Origin: a virus
Strand: one strand, 5' to 3'
Length of the DNA: 64,000 nt
Virus record (IMG/VR): IMGVR_UViG_3300042506_000430
Span: 1-64,000 of that record
Below are positions 25,653 to 35,157 of the stretch, one piece after another (position 1 is the stretch's first letter; every line of letters begins with the position of its first letter). A program made the position numbers and the translations under genes. Under the pieces are notes generated by a model. It made no database searches. It saw only the letters and a program-made list of their open reading frames with translations, and was not told where the DNA came from.

Positions 25653-27687
25653 GTCTTTTTTTAGCAAAAACCCTTCCTGTTAATAGGGGGTCAATAAAAC
25701 CATCAACTGCACCATTTGTAATTTCTTCAGAATCCATGCCATTTATAAGTGATTCAGCAAACAATAAAACTCTATTTGGTGAACCATCTAACAAGTTTTC
25801 AGTTTTTAAACCCAAATTTTGCATTTCAGAAATAACATTTATTTTAGCTCGTTCACTTGAATACCCAGGTAAAAATTGAGCACCAAGTAATAATGGTGCT
25901 GGTATTGGTATAATTGCTCTTTTACTTAAAACATTAATTGAATTTAATATTTGTCCAATAGATTCAATTACACTTTTACATTTTTTTAAATCAACCTTAA
26001 TTGATAATATACCAAATAAAGATGAAGTCAATGCAAGTATTATTCTTTTTTGTTTGTTGGTGTATTTTTCAAAAATACCTCCAACCACTTTTGACACCAT
26101 CTTTTTTAATTTACCCTTCAATATGTTAAATAATTCTTTTAAGAATAATTCCAATATTTTTTTGGTAACATTTTGAATATAAACTTTATATTTTTTTGCA
26201 AATATTTCAGCACTCCCAATTACTTCTTTTGCATATGATAAATTACTTTTAGCCTCATTTAAATTTTTTTCAGCTTGGTCTTTTAGTTCATTATATTTAT
26301 CATTAATTGTCCCTTCAATAACTTGACCCAACACCATTATTGGAAATAATAATTTTGGGCTAATAATAGATTCAATGGTTGCTTTAACAAAAGAAAATAA
26401 AGTTGCATTATTATTTTGTAAATTATTATTTTGTAATATACTTAATATTCCCTCATTTATTGCATTACTTTTTTCTTGTTCAGATAATCCATCAAATGTA
26501 TCAATAATATCTTTTGCAAAATCTCTTATAATCTCATAATCAATTGGCTGATTTAATACCCCACAACTCTCATAATCAATTATTTTATTTTGATAATTAT
26601 TTATATTCCTATCTATTTTTCTTAAATCAATTTCAGAAAATGTGAAAAAATCATCAGTATCATTATCTAGTTCTGATATTTTAGAAATGCCACTAACATT
26701 TATTTCTTCACTATTGTCAATACATTTATTACAAAATCTTTCAATTAATAACATAAATTTACTTTTCTCCTTTATGTCTGTTTCTGTACTACTTTCTGTA
26801 ATATCTGCACCATCAATAAGATAACTAAATATGTTTTTTATAATATTATTAAAATCAATGATGTCTAATGTATCGTAATAATCAAATATAAATTTACTAT
26901 AAGAATTAAATGTATTATCACCATCCCCCAACAAAGCAACCGCAATAAAATCCCCATCTACATCTAAATCATTTTTTGTTTCATATGAAAAATCAAATAA
27001 ATCCAATCCAGAATATCCTTTATAATTTGTACCATATTTTTGATAAAAAGTTTCTTTCTCATTACTTAATCGCTCATATAACTCACGATTAAATGAAAAC
27101 CCTAAATTGCCACCATATCCTTTATATTTATCATTTGTAATGTTTTGACCTATTGTGGTGTTTTTTAGATTTTCATAAAAAAATATACCAGATGTAGAAT
27201 CTGGACTTTTTGTTAAATTACCAAATAAATCTAAATTCTTAATAGGGACAAAAACTTTTGATTTTTTGTCCATTTTAAATGATGGCTTAATATATTCATT
27301 TTTAGGTATAACTGGAAATGTTTGGTCATCTCTACAACCTAATAATTTAATTGCCTCATCAGATAATATTTTTTTTATTTCTGAAAGGTTTTTAACTGTA
27401 ATATCTGAAAATGTCTTTAATAATTTGTTATTAGTATCCAATCCCTCACCATCTATTTTTTTTATATAACTAATTATTTGTTCAAAAACAGAGGGGGCTT
27501 TATTGGTCTTTAAATTGCTTGGGGCTTTATTTATATTAATTGAATTACTTACATTAGAAACAACTTTATCAAAAAAGATTTCACTCTGTCTTCTAGCTGT
27601 TTTTGACGCATTGTTACTATCTAAGTAAGTTGTATATGCATCAATTTTTTTGCTAATGTTCTTATATTCATTAATTAAATTTGGCAT
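25645..27687 (-). CDS. Large unknown phage structural-type protein
   Basis: 680 residues, mostly helical, with Asn/Asp-rich beta segments around residues 140-260 and a long coiled-coil-like stretch from about residue 450 (NDKYNELKDQAEKNLNEAKS) followed by a hydrophobic helix near 565 and a Pro-rich hydrophobic loop (IPIPAPLLLGAQFLPGY) near 610. No family recognised. Its place upstream of the OB-fold baseplate protein suggests a tail or baseplate component. Confidence 0.65.
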   Translation of the reverse strand: MPNLINEYKNISKKIDAYTTYLDSNNASKTARRQSEIFFDKVVSNVSNSININKAPSNLKTNKAPSVFEQIISYIKKIDGEGLDTNNKLLKTFSDITVKNLSEIKKILSDEAIKLLGCRDDQTFPVIPKNEYIKPSFKMDKKSKVFVPIKNLDLFGNLTKSPDSTSGIFFYENLKNTTIGQNITNDKYKGYGGNLGFSFNRELYERLSNEKETFYQKYGTNYKGYSGLDLFDFSYETKNDLDVDGDFIAVALLGDGDNTFNSYSKFIFDYYDTLDIIDFNNIIKNIFSYLIDGADITESSTETDIKEKSKFMLLIERFCNKCIDNSEEINVSGISKISELDNDTDDFFTFSEIDLRKIDRNINNYQNKIIDYESCGVLNQPIDYEIIRDFAKDIIDTFDGLSEQEKSNAINEGILSILQNNNLQNNNATLFSFVKATIESIISPKLLFPIMVLGQVIEGTINDKYNELKDQAEKNLNEAKSNLSYAKEVIGSAEIFAKKYKVYIQNVTKKILELFLKELFNILKGKLKKMVSKVVGGIFEKYTNKQKRIILALTSSLFGILSIKVDLKKCKSVIESIGQILNSINVLSKRAIIPIPAPLLLGAQFLPGYSSERAKINVISEMQNLGLKTENLLDGSPNRVLLFAESLINGMDSEEITNGAVDGFIDPLLTGRVFAKKRHG

Positions 27688-27691
27688 ACCA

Positions 27692-28060
27692 TTACTTTAA
27701 TGTGTAATTATTTGTTAAATCATTATTTATGTCTTTATTTAATAAATTTTCTAATACAGTTTCATCCAAATCTGCAAATGAATAAGATGTTTCATCTTTA
27801 CTCATTTTTTCCCAGATACTTGATTGTAATTTAGATAAACTTAATTTTTTTTCAACACACTCATTAATAATTTTTTGTTGCTTTTCAATAACAGGTCCAA
27901 TCATTGTCATATCTTCTGGATCCTTTAACATTGTTAGCATTTTGTTTTGTATTCTAATGGCAGTTGTCCTCTGCTCAACAAGTTCATTGTATATTTCTTG
28001 CATTAGATTTAGAATTGATTCCTTATTAAAAGAAATTTCTTTTTTAACTGGTCTAGCCAT
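27692..28060 (-). CDS. Unknown helical phage protein
   Basis: 122 residues with an N-terminal basic stretch (ARPVKKEISF), then helices with ESILNLMQEIYNELVEQRTTAIRIQNKM. It begins 2 bases after the sigma-like gene's stop and ends 4 bases before the 27687 start. Its role is unknown; it may be a small tail or regulatory protein co-expressed with the sigma-like factor. Confidence 0.7.
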   Translation of the reverse strand: MARPVKKEISFNKESILNLMQEIYNELVEQRTTAIRIQNKMLTMLKDPEDMTMIGPVIEKQQKIINECVEKKLSLSKLQSSIWEKMSKDETSYSFADLDETVLENLLNKDINNDLTNNYTLK

Positions 28061-28062
28061 AA

Positions 28063-28797
28063 TTAAACAATTTTATTTATAATAAAAATATAAAGAGATT
28101 TAAATTTCTTTAACGAAACTCGAATCTCTTTAGTTGTTAAGTTTGTCATTTCACGCAATGACAACAAAATTAAATTTTTATTAAACTTTGAATTATCTGT
28201 TGCTGTAAATATTGTTTCATATTTTTCAAAAACATCTATTAATGCTAATCCTAATTTTCTTTCATTATCAGTTAAAGATTGGGTTTCAACAAAATCTTTT
28301 AGTTTAATAGTATATTCAACAATAATTAAATCTAAATCAACCACATCATCATCTATGTTATATAACATATCTGGGCGTTCTTCTATTGATGCTGAAATAT
28401 CTTCATAAGATACCTTTCTGTTGGTTTCTTTTTGGTCTTTTAATATTTGACCCATCAAATAATTTTTACATATCGTACCAAAGTATGAATATGCTTTTTT
28501 ATTTTTGGATGGTTTAAATTTATCTACTTTGGTCATAAGAAAAGAATGAACATCAGTATGAATCTCATTGAAGTCCATATCTTTTCTATATAACCTGTAT
28601 CGTCTAATTATTGACGATATCATTTTATCTAAAGGCTTTCTAAGAAATTGGTTGTATATTTTGTTTTTTTCATGTAAAGTATTTGCTGTTAGAAAATCTA
28701 CAACAGCCTTTTCTTCCCTTATGTCAAAATAGTTTTCTTTTGGGGTTTTCTTTGTTTTCTTAGTATCATCTATTACATCAATAGTTTGGGTTGTCAT
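28063..28797 (-). CDS. Late sigma factor-like protein (gp55-like)
   Basis: 244 residues. Residues about 55-140 look like sigma region 2: a basic helix DKMISSIIRRYRLYRKD, then FLMTKVDKFKPSKNKKAYSYFGTICKNYLMGQI, the FxPxKxxxAYxYFxxIxxNxL pattern of phage gp55-type late sigma factors. The C-terminal part has a helical RxxTNLTTKEIRVSLKKF segment that could be a DNA-binding helix-turn-helix. It would direct host RNA polymerase to phage late promoters, possibly the TATTTAT(A/T)A element found upstream of many genes here. Overlaps the next gene by one base. Confidence 0.62.
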   Translation of the reverse strand: MTTQTIDVIDDTKKTKKTPKENYFDIREEKAVVDFLTANTLHEKNKIYNQFLRKPLDKMISSIIRRYRLYRKDMDFNEIHTDVHSFLMTKVDKFKPSKNKKAYSYFGTICKNYLMGQILKDQKETNRKVSYEDISASIEERPDMLYNIDDDVVDLDLIIVEYTIKLKDFVETQSLTDNERKLGLALIDVFEKYETIFTATDNSKFNKNLILLSLREMTNLTTKEIRVSLKKFKSLYIFIINKIV

Positions 28798-29603
28798 TAA
28801 GAATTTTGAATTTCGTACTTTATTTTTCTATCAGTTGTAAAAAAATATTCTTTTTTAGCAGTTTGAAGCCAAAATTTAACTTCATCTTCAGTAATTTTAT
28901 TATCATCATACTTATAATTCCAAAATATTGACCCCTCCCTTAAATTGGTATGTTTATATCCCAATCTTGGTATTGTCATAACTGATGTTGAATTATAAGT
29001 TAACCTCAATAAAAATTCATAACTAAATGTTAATTTTATTGATGGCTTAAATCCACCTGTGCTAATAAATATATCCTTTTTCAAAATAATTCCAGAAGTT
29101 TGAAAATTTTGATATTCTTGTAGGATGTCATTTGTTAAAACTCCCATTTCTTGGGTGAAATTTGCCGCAAATGTTGCTTCATTTGTAAAACCAGCAAATG
29201 TTTCTTTTGCATCAACATCAACAACAACAGGTAAAAATGCCCCATATTCAGGATAAACTTCTGCATACTTTTTAAAATTCTTAAACCAAATATTTGAATA
29301 CTCATCATCAAATTCAAATAATGAAATCCATTCTGATGAAGCGTTTTCAACGCCATAATTAATTTGCTCACAATAATTTGGTTCAGAATCCCAAGCTAAT
29401 TTTTTAACATTAATAGATTTAAAATCATATTCATTTAAATATTTAACAAGAGAATCTTCTTTTGTATGGATAATAACCAATTCATCAAAATCATTTTCTT
29501 GTTTCTCCAATGACGCAATTGCTTTGGTGAAAAACATATCAAAGTCTTTAACTTTTGATGATTTAATTGGTAATATAATTGATAGTGATAATTTTTTGCT
29601 CAT
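28797..29603 (-). CDS. Glycosyltransferase, GT-A/family 2-like
   Basis: 268 residues. N-terminal Rossmann-type strand (LSLSIILPI), a LDELVIIHT-like segment, then WISLFEFDDEY near residue 95, a DxD-like acidic motif, and the acceptor-side FQTSGIILKKDIFISTGGFKPSI typical of GT2 enzymes. Upstream of the sigma-like gene with a one-base overlap. Sugar and acceptor unknown. Confidence 0.78.
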   Translation of the reverse strand: MSKKLSLSIILPIKSSKVKDFDMFFTKAIASLEKQENDFDELVIIHTKEDSLVKYLNEYDFKSINVKKLAWDSEPNYCEQINYGVENASSEWISLFEFDDEYSNIWFKNFKKYAEVYPEYGAFLPVVVDVDAKETFAGFTNEATFAANFTQEMGVLTNDILQEYQNFQTSGIILKKDIFISTGGFKPSIKLTFSYEFLLRLTYNSTSVMTIPRLGYKHTNLREGSIFWNYKYDDNKITEDEVKFWLQTAKKEYFFTTDRKIKYEIQNS

Positions 29604-29604
29604 T

Positions 29605-30651
29605 TTATAATTTGTTTAGTTGCTCTTGAAATGCGTTTATTCTATTATCAAAATATGAATTAAAACAATTGATAACTGTTGATGTGAATTTATCCTTATC
29701 TTTATACATATTAGATGTCTTTTCTATCTCTTCATATAGTTCAGGTGTTATACTGTCTTCCAACCAATTCTGAATAAATTCGGCAATATAATCAACCATT
29801 TTTAATTTGTCTTGTATCCAAATGCCGTTTTTATCATTCATCCATTCAGGTATTAAATCTGGTATTCTACCAATAACTGGAATACCACAAGCCATAGATT
29901 CTAATGGATATGTTCCAAAACCACTAATATCATCAATCCAAACGCTTAAAAAACAATTCTTTAAAGAATTAGCAAATTCACTTTGGCTAAGACCCCTCAT
30001 ATCCCTAAATGTGAACCACCTAAATTGGGGGTATTTTAAATAAAATTGTTTAACAATATTAATTGTATCAGTCTGCTCTCTTGTGTGAACAGCAATAATT
30101 GGCATTGGGGGTACTTTTGGTTTATCAAATAAATCTGAAATTACTGGGGTAATAATGTCATAAGACATTTTCTTCATATATGAATCTAGTTCATCCTTTT
30201 GTTTTTCAGAAGTTGTTATACATTTTAAAAATCCTAATGAAGGCCAACTTTGCCCTGGTTGTAATGTATCTAAAACATAAGAGTAAGATTGCATCAATAC
30301 AATTTTACCACAAGGCAAATCTTTTATTTGTTCCATAATAAATCCATATATTTCTGGAAGTACAATAAAATCTTCTGGACTAATTTCCAAATTCTCCCCC
30401 TCAATTGAACGGTGGGGTAATGAGGTCATATAACTTTCGTCAAGCCAAGAAGCAACACCTGAATAATCTTTCTTTTCGTGTAATATAATAGGATTGAAGC
30501 CGTTATCTTTTAATGATAATGCCACATCGTATATATATTTTATGGATGCCCTAGCATTTCCTTTTGTGTCTTGAGCCACAAAATAAATCCTTGATTTCTT
30601 ATCTTTTAAGATATTTAAAGAATTTTCAATTTTTGGTTTAATATCATTCAT
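29605..30651 (-). CDS. Glycosyltransferase, GT-B (family 4-like)
   Basis: 348 residues. GT-B pattern: an N-terminal domain with ARASIKYIYDVALSLKDNGFNPIILHEK, then in the C-terminal domain VWIDDISGFGTYPLESMACGIPVIGRIPDLIPEW, which carries the ExxACGxPVI donor-nucleotide signature. It sits one base from its neighbour on the downstream side. Donor and acceptor unknown. Confidence 0.85.
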   Translation of the reverse strand: MNDIKPKIENSLNILKDKKSRIYFVAQDTKGNARASIKYIYDVALSLKDNGFNPIILHEKKDYSGVASWLDESYMTSLPHRSIEGENLEISPEDFIVLPEIYGFIMEQIKDLPCGKIVLMQSYSYVLDTLQPGQSWPSLGFLKCITTSEKQKDELDSYMKKMSYDIITPVISDLFDKPKVPPMPIIAVHTREQTDTINIVKQFYLKYPQFRWFTFRDMRGLSQSEFANSLKNCFLSVWIDDISGFGTYPLESMACGIPVIGRIPDLIPEWMNDKNGIWIQDKLKMVDYIAEFIQNWLEDSITPELYEEIEKTSNMYKDKDKFTSTVINCFNSYFDNRINAFQEQLNKL

Positions 30652-30652
30652 G

Positions 30653-30931
30653 TTAATATTTGTTTATTATCTTTTTGTTTAATAATGTATTAAATGCCAA
30701 TTTAAATGGTAGAGTCAAGTTATTACCTGAACTTAATCCAAGTTTTTCATCAATGTCATCATTCTCTGTTAGAATAACATCTAACATTAGTTTTACAAGT
30801 TCATATTTTATAATATTTATTTTTGTATCTGTTGTACCTGTTATTTCTATTGATGCAACTTCTGTCATATCAACATACTTTTCAACAATATCTAAATCAA
30901 CATAATAATGTTCTCCTAAAATTTTTAACAT
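30653..30931 (-). CDS. Unknown small phage protein
   Basis: 92 residues, two beta strands then helices. No motif. It overlaps the upstream HAD-like gene by 7 bases. Of the genes in this stretch it has the least evidence, although the tight packing supports it. Confidence 0.6.
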   Translation of the reverse strand: MLKILGEHYYVDLDIVEKYVDMTEVASIEITGTTDTKINIIKYELVKLMLDVILTENDDIDEKLGLSSGNNLTLPFKLAFNTLLNKKIINKY

Positions 30932-31512
30932 AGTTCTAAAATTTTGTCTTTAAATTCTCTTAGTTTATTTATGCTATGTTTGGTTTTAATATTTTTATTG
31001 TATTCTTGTTCATACTTAATTATAACCAAATTGTTTGGCACATCTAATAATAGGTTAGGATTAGCCGTAAGTAAAACATCTATTGGTTTAATCATCTCAT
31101 TTTTTGTTTGTTCGCTATAAAATTTGATATTTTCAATCAAACAAGAAAATTTTGATAAAAAGAACAATGTTGCTGGCTTTGATTTTCCAATTTCATCGGA
31201 AACAATAATAATCTCATGATTATCTCTCATATCCAAATAAAAATCATTCAAATCATTCATCCCTGTATATTCAACAGATGCTGCATGCCCAAATATCTCC
31301 ATTGGATGTTCAATGTATAAAAAATTATACAAATCATCATCCAATGGAAATTTAAAATGATTTAAAAGATTTAAGGAATCAATTGGGTAATTTATTTCAT
31401 ATTTAAATTCTGATTCATTATCTTCATTTGCAACATAAAACTTATCATAAACTTGTTCTATCTTCCCAAGAGTGTCCCTTAATATTCCATTTAAATCAAT
31501 TGCTATTGTCAT
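30925..31512 (-). CDS. HAD-like phosphatase/nucleotidase fold protein
   Basis: 195 residues. Starts with AIDLNGILRDT (first motif, D-x-N/D-G-x-L-x-D/T) and has HEIIIVSDEIGKSKPATLFFL near residue 100, resembling HAD motif II Ser and the helix after it. A later Asp-rich PIDVLLTANPNLLLD segment could be motif IV. A small 5'-nucleotidase or phosphatase of the HAD superfamily is likely, though the DxNG start is atypical. Overlaps phoH by 17 bases. Confidence 0.55.
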   Translation of the reverse strand: MTIAIDLNGILRDTLGKIEQVYDKFYVANEDNESEFKYEINYPIDSLNLLNHFKFPLDDDLYNFLYIEHPMEIFGHAASVEYTGMNDLNDFYLDMRDNHEIIIVSDEIGKSKPATLFFLSKFSCLIENIKFYSEQTKNEMIKPIDVLLTANPNLLLDVPNNLVIIKYEQEYNKNIKTKHSINKLREFKDKILELC

Positions 31513-32227
31513 ACTTTTTTAAAATTTTGCTTATGATGGGGTTTCTAACAATATCCTCACTATAAAATTCATGGTGAGCAATATCTGAGATGCCTTGTAA
31601 TCTTTCCATAGCATCATATAATCCAGTTCCCCTCTTGTCTTTATATCTATCAGTTTGTTCCAAATCTCCAGATATAAAGAATTTAGTATTAAAACCTATT
31701 CTTGTCAATAGTAATTTCATTTGATTTGGTGTGGTATTTTGTGCCTCTTCTAATACCAAGATGGTGTTGTCAATGTTTAAACCCCTCATATAAGCAAGAG
31801 CCATAACCTCAATAACCTCCATATCCATTAATTTCTCACGGATATTTTTGCCAATTATTTTGTTAATTAAATAAAATGATGGATAAATATATGGATCCAT
31901 CTTCTCATTTACATTTCCAGGTAACGCCCCTAGTTTCTCTTCTGCTTCAACTGCTGGTTTAACAATCACCAACTTGTCATATGTATTGCTGGGGTCTGCA
32001 AGTAAGTCAATGGCTGCTTTCATAGACATATAACTCTTTCCAGTTCCAGCAGGACCAATGCAAATTGTAATTTGGTTATTTAACAATTTGTCATAATAAA
32101 CCACTTGATTGTCATTTAGGAATTTTTCTTTTGTTTTCTTTTTAAGTAAACTACAAATTTGGCTTTTCCTAGATTGGGGAGCTAACTCAACCTCATCTTC
32201 TTTTTTCACAAATCTTCTTCTCGTCAT
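31496..32227 (-). CDS. phoH: PhoH-like ATPase
   Basis: 243 residues. P-loop GPAGTGKS at 58-65, Walker B TILVLEEAQN near 155-164, and the PhoH signatures KPAVEAEEKLGALPG and TPNQMKLLLTRIGFNTKFFISGDLEQTD, RGTGL. PhoH family proteins are widespread in phages, with proposed roles in RNA or nucleotide metabolism. It has its own promoter-like element and overlaps the HAD-like gene. Confidence 0.93.
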   Translation of the reverse strand: MTRRRFVKKEDEVELAPQSRKSQICSLLKKKTKEKFLNDNQVVYYDKLLNNQITICIGPAGTGKSYMSMKAAIDLLADPSNTYDKLVIVKPAVEAEEKLGALPGNVNEKMDPYIYPSFYLINKIIGKNIREKLMDMEVIEVMALAYMRGLNIDNTILVLEEAQNTTPNQMKLLLTRIGFNTKFFISGDLEQTDRYKDKRGTGLYDAMERLQGISDIAHHEFYSEDIVRNPIISKILKKYDNSN

Positions 32228-32254
32228 TAAGTTGTTTTTATTTAATAATAAATA
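32228..32254 (-). promoter_or_regulatory. Putative late promoter, TATTTATTA core
   Basis: Minus-strand TATTTATTA at 32246-32254, 18 bases before phoH ATG, with an A-rich leader. Confidence 0.5.
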
Positions 32255-32261
32255 ATAGGAA

Positions 32262-33263
32262 CTAGAATTTAGTAGTCAAATTTTCATCATTAAATTTATG
32301 TAACCAATATTCTATCATTTCATCAAGCATTGTTTCAAATGTATATTTTGGTTGCCAGTTAATTGTTTTCCTTAATTTTGTTGCATCTCCTTTTAAATCA
32401 TATAGTTCTTCTGGTCTATAAAATTTTTCATCTTGTTTTACATAATCCATATAATTTAACCCCAAGTATGAAAAAACATATTCACACAATTCTCTAACAG
32501 AATGGGATACCCCTGTGGCACACACAAAGTCATCAGGATTATCTAATTGCAATATTGACCACATTGCCTCCACATAATCTTTTGCGTGTCCCCAGTCCCT
32601 TGTAGCATCCAAATTACCCAAACTTAATGAATTAGCTAATCCCAATTTTATTTTAACTGCTTGTTTAACCACCTTGTTTGTTACAAAGTTTGTCCCCCTT
32701 CTTGGGGATTCGTGATTAAATAAAATCCCATTTGATATAAACATACCATATGAATTTCTATAATTTCTTGCAATATTATACCCAAATACTTTTGAACAAC
32801 CATAGGGTGATACCGGATTTAAAGGCGTTGTTTCCCTTTGAAATCCATCAGCATCAATTGAATTACCAAACATTTCAGATGATGATGCCTGGTATATTTT
32901 AATTGACTTATCTACAAGTTTAACCGCTTCAAGTAAGTTTAAAACGCCAAGTCCAGTTGCATTTGCTGTGTAAATGGGTTGGTCAAATGATATTCTTACA
33001 TGAGATTGTGCTGCCAAATTATATATCTCATTAGGTCTAACATCTTGTATTACTCTAATTAATGATGATAAGTCAGTCAAATCAGCATAATGTAATTTTA
33101 ACTTATCATATATATTATCCAATCTTGATGTTTGATTTTCTGCAACTGAATTTCTTTTCAATGTTCCATGAACTTCATATCCTTTCTCAATCAATAATTC
33201 TGCTAAGTATGATCCATCTTGACCATTTATCCCAGATATCAATGCTATTTTATTTTCTTGCAT
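32262..33263 (-). CDS. gmd: GDP-mannose 4,6-dehydratase, copy 1
   Basis: 333 residues from ATG 33263, which overlaps the upstream stop by 14 bases; an in-frame ATG at 33290 is also possible. Converts GDP-D-mannose to GDP-4-keto-6-deoxymannose. Visible: SGINGQDGSYL NADP-binding motif at the N-terminus, NLAAQSHVRISF, catalytic SSSEMFG and YGCSK, ATRDWGHAKDY and the C-terminal YRPEELYDLKGD. Extended SDR family. It is downstream of the GDP-fucose synthase gene, so it probably supplies it. Distinct from the second copy at 34158. Confidence 0.95.
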   Translation of the reverse strand: MQENKIALISGINGQDGSYLAELLIEKGYEVHGTLKRNSVAENQTSRLDNIYDKLKLHYADLTDLSSLIRVIQDVRPNEIYNLAAQSHVRISFDQPIYTANATGLGVLNLLEAVKLVDKSIKIYQASSSEMFGNSIDADGFQRETTPLNPVSPYGCSKVFGYNIARNYRNSYGMFISNGILFNHESPRRGTNFVTNKVVKQAVKIKLGLANSLSLGNLDATRDWGHAKDYVEAMWSILQLDNPDDFVCATGVSHSVRELCEYVFSYLGLNYMDYVKQDEKFYRPEELYDLKGDATKLRKTINWQPKYTFETMLDEMIEYWLHKFNDENLTTKF

Positions 33264-34152
33264 AAGTATAATTTTCAATAAACCACTCAACTGTTTCCTT
33301 CAACCCCTCCTCAATTGGGGTGAATTTAAAATCTGGTAAATATGACATCAATTTGCTATTATCAGATGGCTTTCTAAATTGTCCATCAGGTTTAGAATCA
33401 TCAAATATTACCTTACCCTTAAAGTTAAAATAATTTACCAATAAGTCAACCAAATCTCTTATACTAATTTCAGATGAGGGACTCAAAATAATTGGTTCAG
33501 ATTCATTGTAATTATTTAAAACCCATTCACTTAATCTTGCAACATCTTTAACATAAATAAATTCTCTTAATGGTTTACCAGATCCCCAAACAATAAAATC
33601 AGTTTTTGTTTCTTTTGCCAAAAATAATTTATGAATTAACATAGGAATAACATGACCATGCTCTAATGAGAAATTATCATTAGAACCATATATGTTTGTT
33701 GGTATTACTGATTTATAATTTAACCCATATTGTTCTCTATATGCCCTAATTTGTATATCTGCCATTCTCTTGGCATAAGCATAGGGATAATTTGATGAAT
33801 GAGGCTCACCCAAATGTATCTTCTTTTCAGTTAGGGGGTAATCAATATTATCTGGAAATACACAAGTGGATAAGAAACAAACCAAATTTTCAACTCCAAC
33901 CTTCCTTGCTGATTCTATAACATTTGTGTTTATCATAATGTTATCATAGAAATATTCACCCTTATACTTCATATTACCCCCAAGTCCACCAACTTTACCA
34001 GCACAATGAATAATATGTGTTGGTTTATGCTTTTCAAAGGCTTCATATGTAAGGTGGGGGTTTGTTAAATCAATTTCACTTCCAATCTTAATATCTGATT
34101 TAATATGTGAACCAACTAAACCATATCCACCAGTTACTAACAATTTTAGCAT
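33250..34152 (-). CDS. fcl: GDP-L-fucose synthase
   Basis: 300 residues. Epimerase/reductase converting GDP-4-keto-6-deoxymannose to GDP-L-fucose. TGGYGLVGS N-terminal motif, HCAGKVGGLGGN, STCVFP, the catalytic YAYAKR (YxxxK), and PLREFIYVKDVA, all typical of the WcaG/Fcl family. It sits between the two gmd genes and ends the GDP-fucose branch; the GT11 fucosyltransferase at 39913 is the likely user. Confidence 0.94.
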   Translation of the reverse strand: MLKLLVTGGYGLVGSHIKSDIKIGSEIDLTNPHLTYEAFEKHKPTHIIHCAGKVGGLGGNMKYKGEYFYDNIMINTNVIESARKVGVENLVCFLSTCVFPDNIDYPLTEKKIHLGEPHSSNYPYAYAKRMADIQIRAYREQYGLNYKSVIPTNIYGSNDNFSLEHGHVIPMLIHKLFLAKETKTDFIVWGSGKPLREFIYVKDVARLSEWVLNNYNESEPIILSPSSEISIRDLVDLLVNYFNFKGKVIFDDSKPDGQFRKPSDNSKLMSYLPDFKFTPIEEGLKETVEWFIENYTYARK

Positions 34153-34157
34153 ATAAA

Positions 34158-35156
34158 CTAATATTTTTTATTATTAATCATTTTAGTAATCCTAACTTGT
34201 TCATCCCAATGCTCAATCATTTCATCCATTAACATTTCAAAAGTATATTCTGGCTTCCAACCAAATTCTTTTCTAATTTTAGTAGAATCACCTTTAAGAT
34301 ATTTTAATTCTTCAGGTCTCATAAATTCTTGGTCTTGGACAACATATAGATTATAATCAAGTTCTAGTTTAGTAAATACATAATCAATCATTTCTCTAAC
34401 TGAATGAGTTTTCATTGTTGATACAACATAATCATCTGGTGTATTGTGGTTTAATAATAAGTGCATTGCTTTTACATAATCTTTAGAATGACCCCAATCT
34501 CTATATGAATCCATATTGCCAATGACTAGTTTATTTGCTAATCCATGTTTTATTTCAAGAGCAGTTTTAATAACTTTGCTTGTTACAAAATTGGATCCCC
34601 TTCTTGGGGATTCATGATTGAATAGTATTCCATTTACAGCATGTAATCCATAACCCCTTCTGTAACTTCTAACTAATGAATATGCAGATAATTTAGAACA
34701 CCCATATGGTGATACTGGTATCATTGGTGTTGTTTCTCGTTGAAAGCCATCACTATCAACAGAGTTTCCAAACATTTCTGATGATGATGCTTGATAAAAT
34801 TTAGCATTTGGACAACTTCTTCTATAGGCTTCTAACATATTTAAAACACCATTTGAATTTGTTTGTAATGTAAATTCTGGTATATCAAAACTTATTCTAA
34901 CATGACTTTGTGCTGCTAAATTATATATTTCATCAGGTTGTATTTTATCTAATAATTTTTGTAAATTTGTTTGGTCTAAAACATCCCCATAATAAACATA
35001 CATTCTATCTTTTATGGATTCAATACGGCTTTGTTGGTGTTCAGGTACTGAATTTCTTCTAACAATGCCATAAACTTCATATCCTAAAGACAATAAATAT
35101 TCTGATAAGTATGAGCCATCTTGCCCATTAATTCCTGTAATAAATGCTTTTTTCAT
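34158..35156 (-). CDS. gmd: GDP-mannose 4,6-dehydratase, copy 2
   Basis: 332 residues, full length. It has TGINGQDGSYL, NLAAQSHVRISF, SSSEMFG, YGCSK and RPEELKYLKGD, all as in copy 1, so both look catalytically intact. It lies next to the short DegT aminotransferase (35158), which is consistent with a GDP-4-keto-6-deoxymannose to GDP-perosamine branch separate from fucose. Retaining two enzymes for one reaction is unusual. Confidence 0.94.
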   Translation of the reverse strand: MKKAFITGINGQDGSYLSEYLLSLGYEVYGIVRRNSVPEHQQSRIESIKDRMYVYYGDVLDQTNLQKLLDKIQPDEIYNLAAQSHVRISFDIPEFTLQTNSNGVLNMLEAYRRSCPNAKFYQASSSEMFGNSVDSDGFQRETTPMIPVSPYGCSKLSAYSLVRSYRRGYGLHAVNGILFNHESPRRGSNFVTSKVIKTALEIKHGLANKLVIGNMDSYRDWGHSKDYVKAMHLLLNHNTPDDYVVSTMKTHSVREMIDYVFTKLELDYNLYVVQDQEFMRPEELKYLKGDSTKIRKEFGWKPEYTFEMLMDEMIEHWDEQVRITKMINNKKY

Positions 35157-35157
35157 A

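Noticed and set aside
34158-35156. Second Gmd as a GDP-4-keto-6-deoxymannose reductase (Rmd)
   Set aside because: It retains all Gmd motifs, including the NGQDGSYL and SSSEMFG signatures, at full Gmd length.
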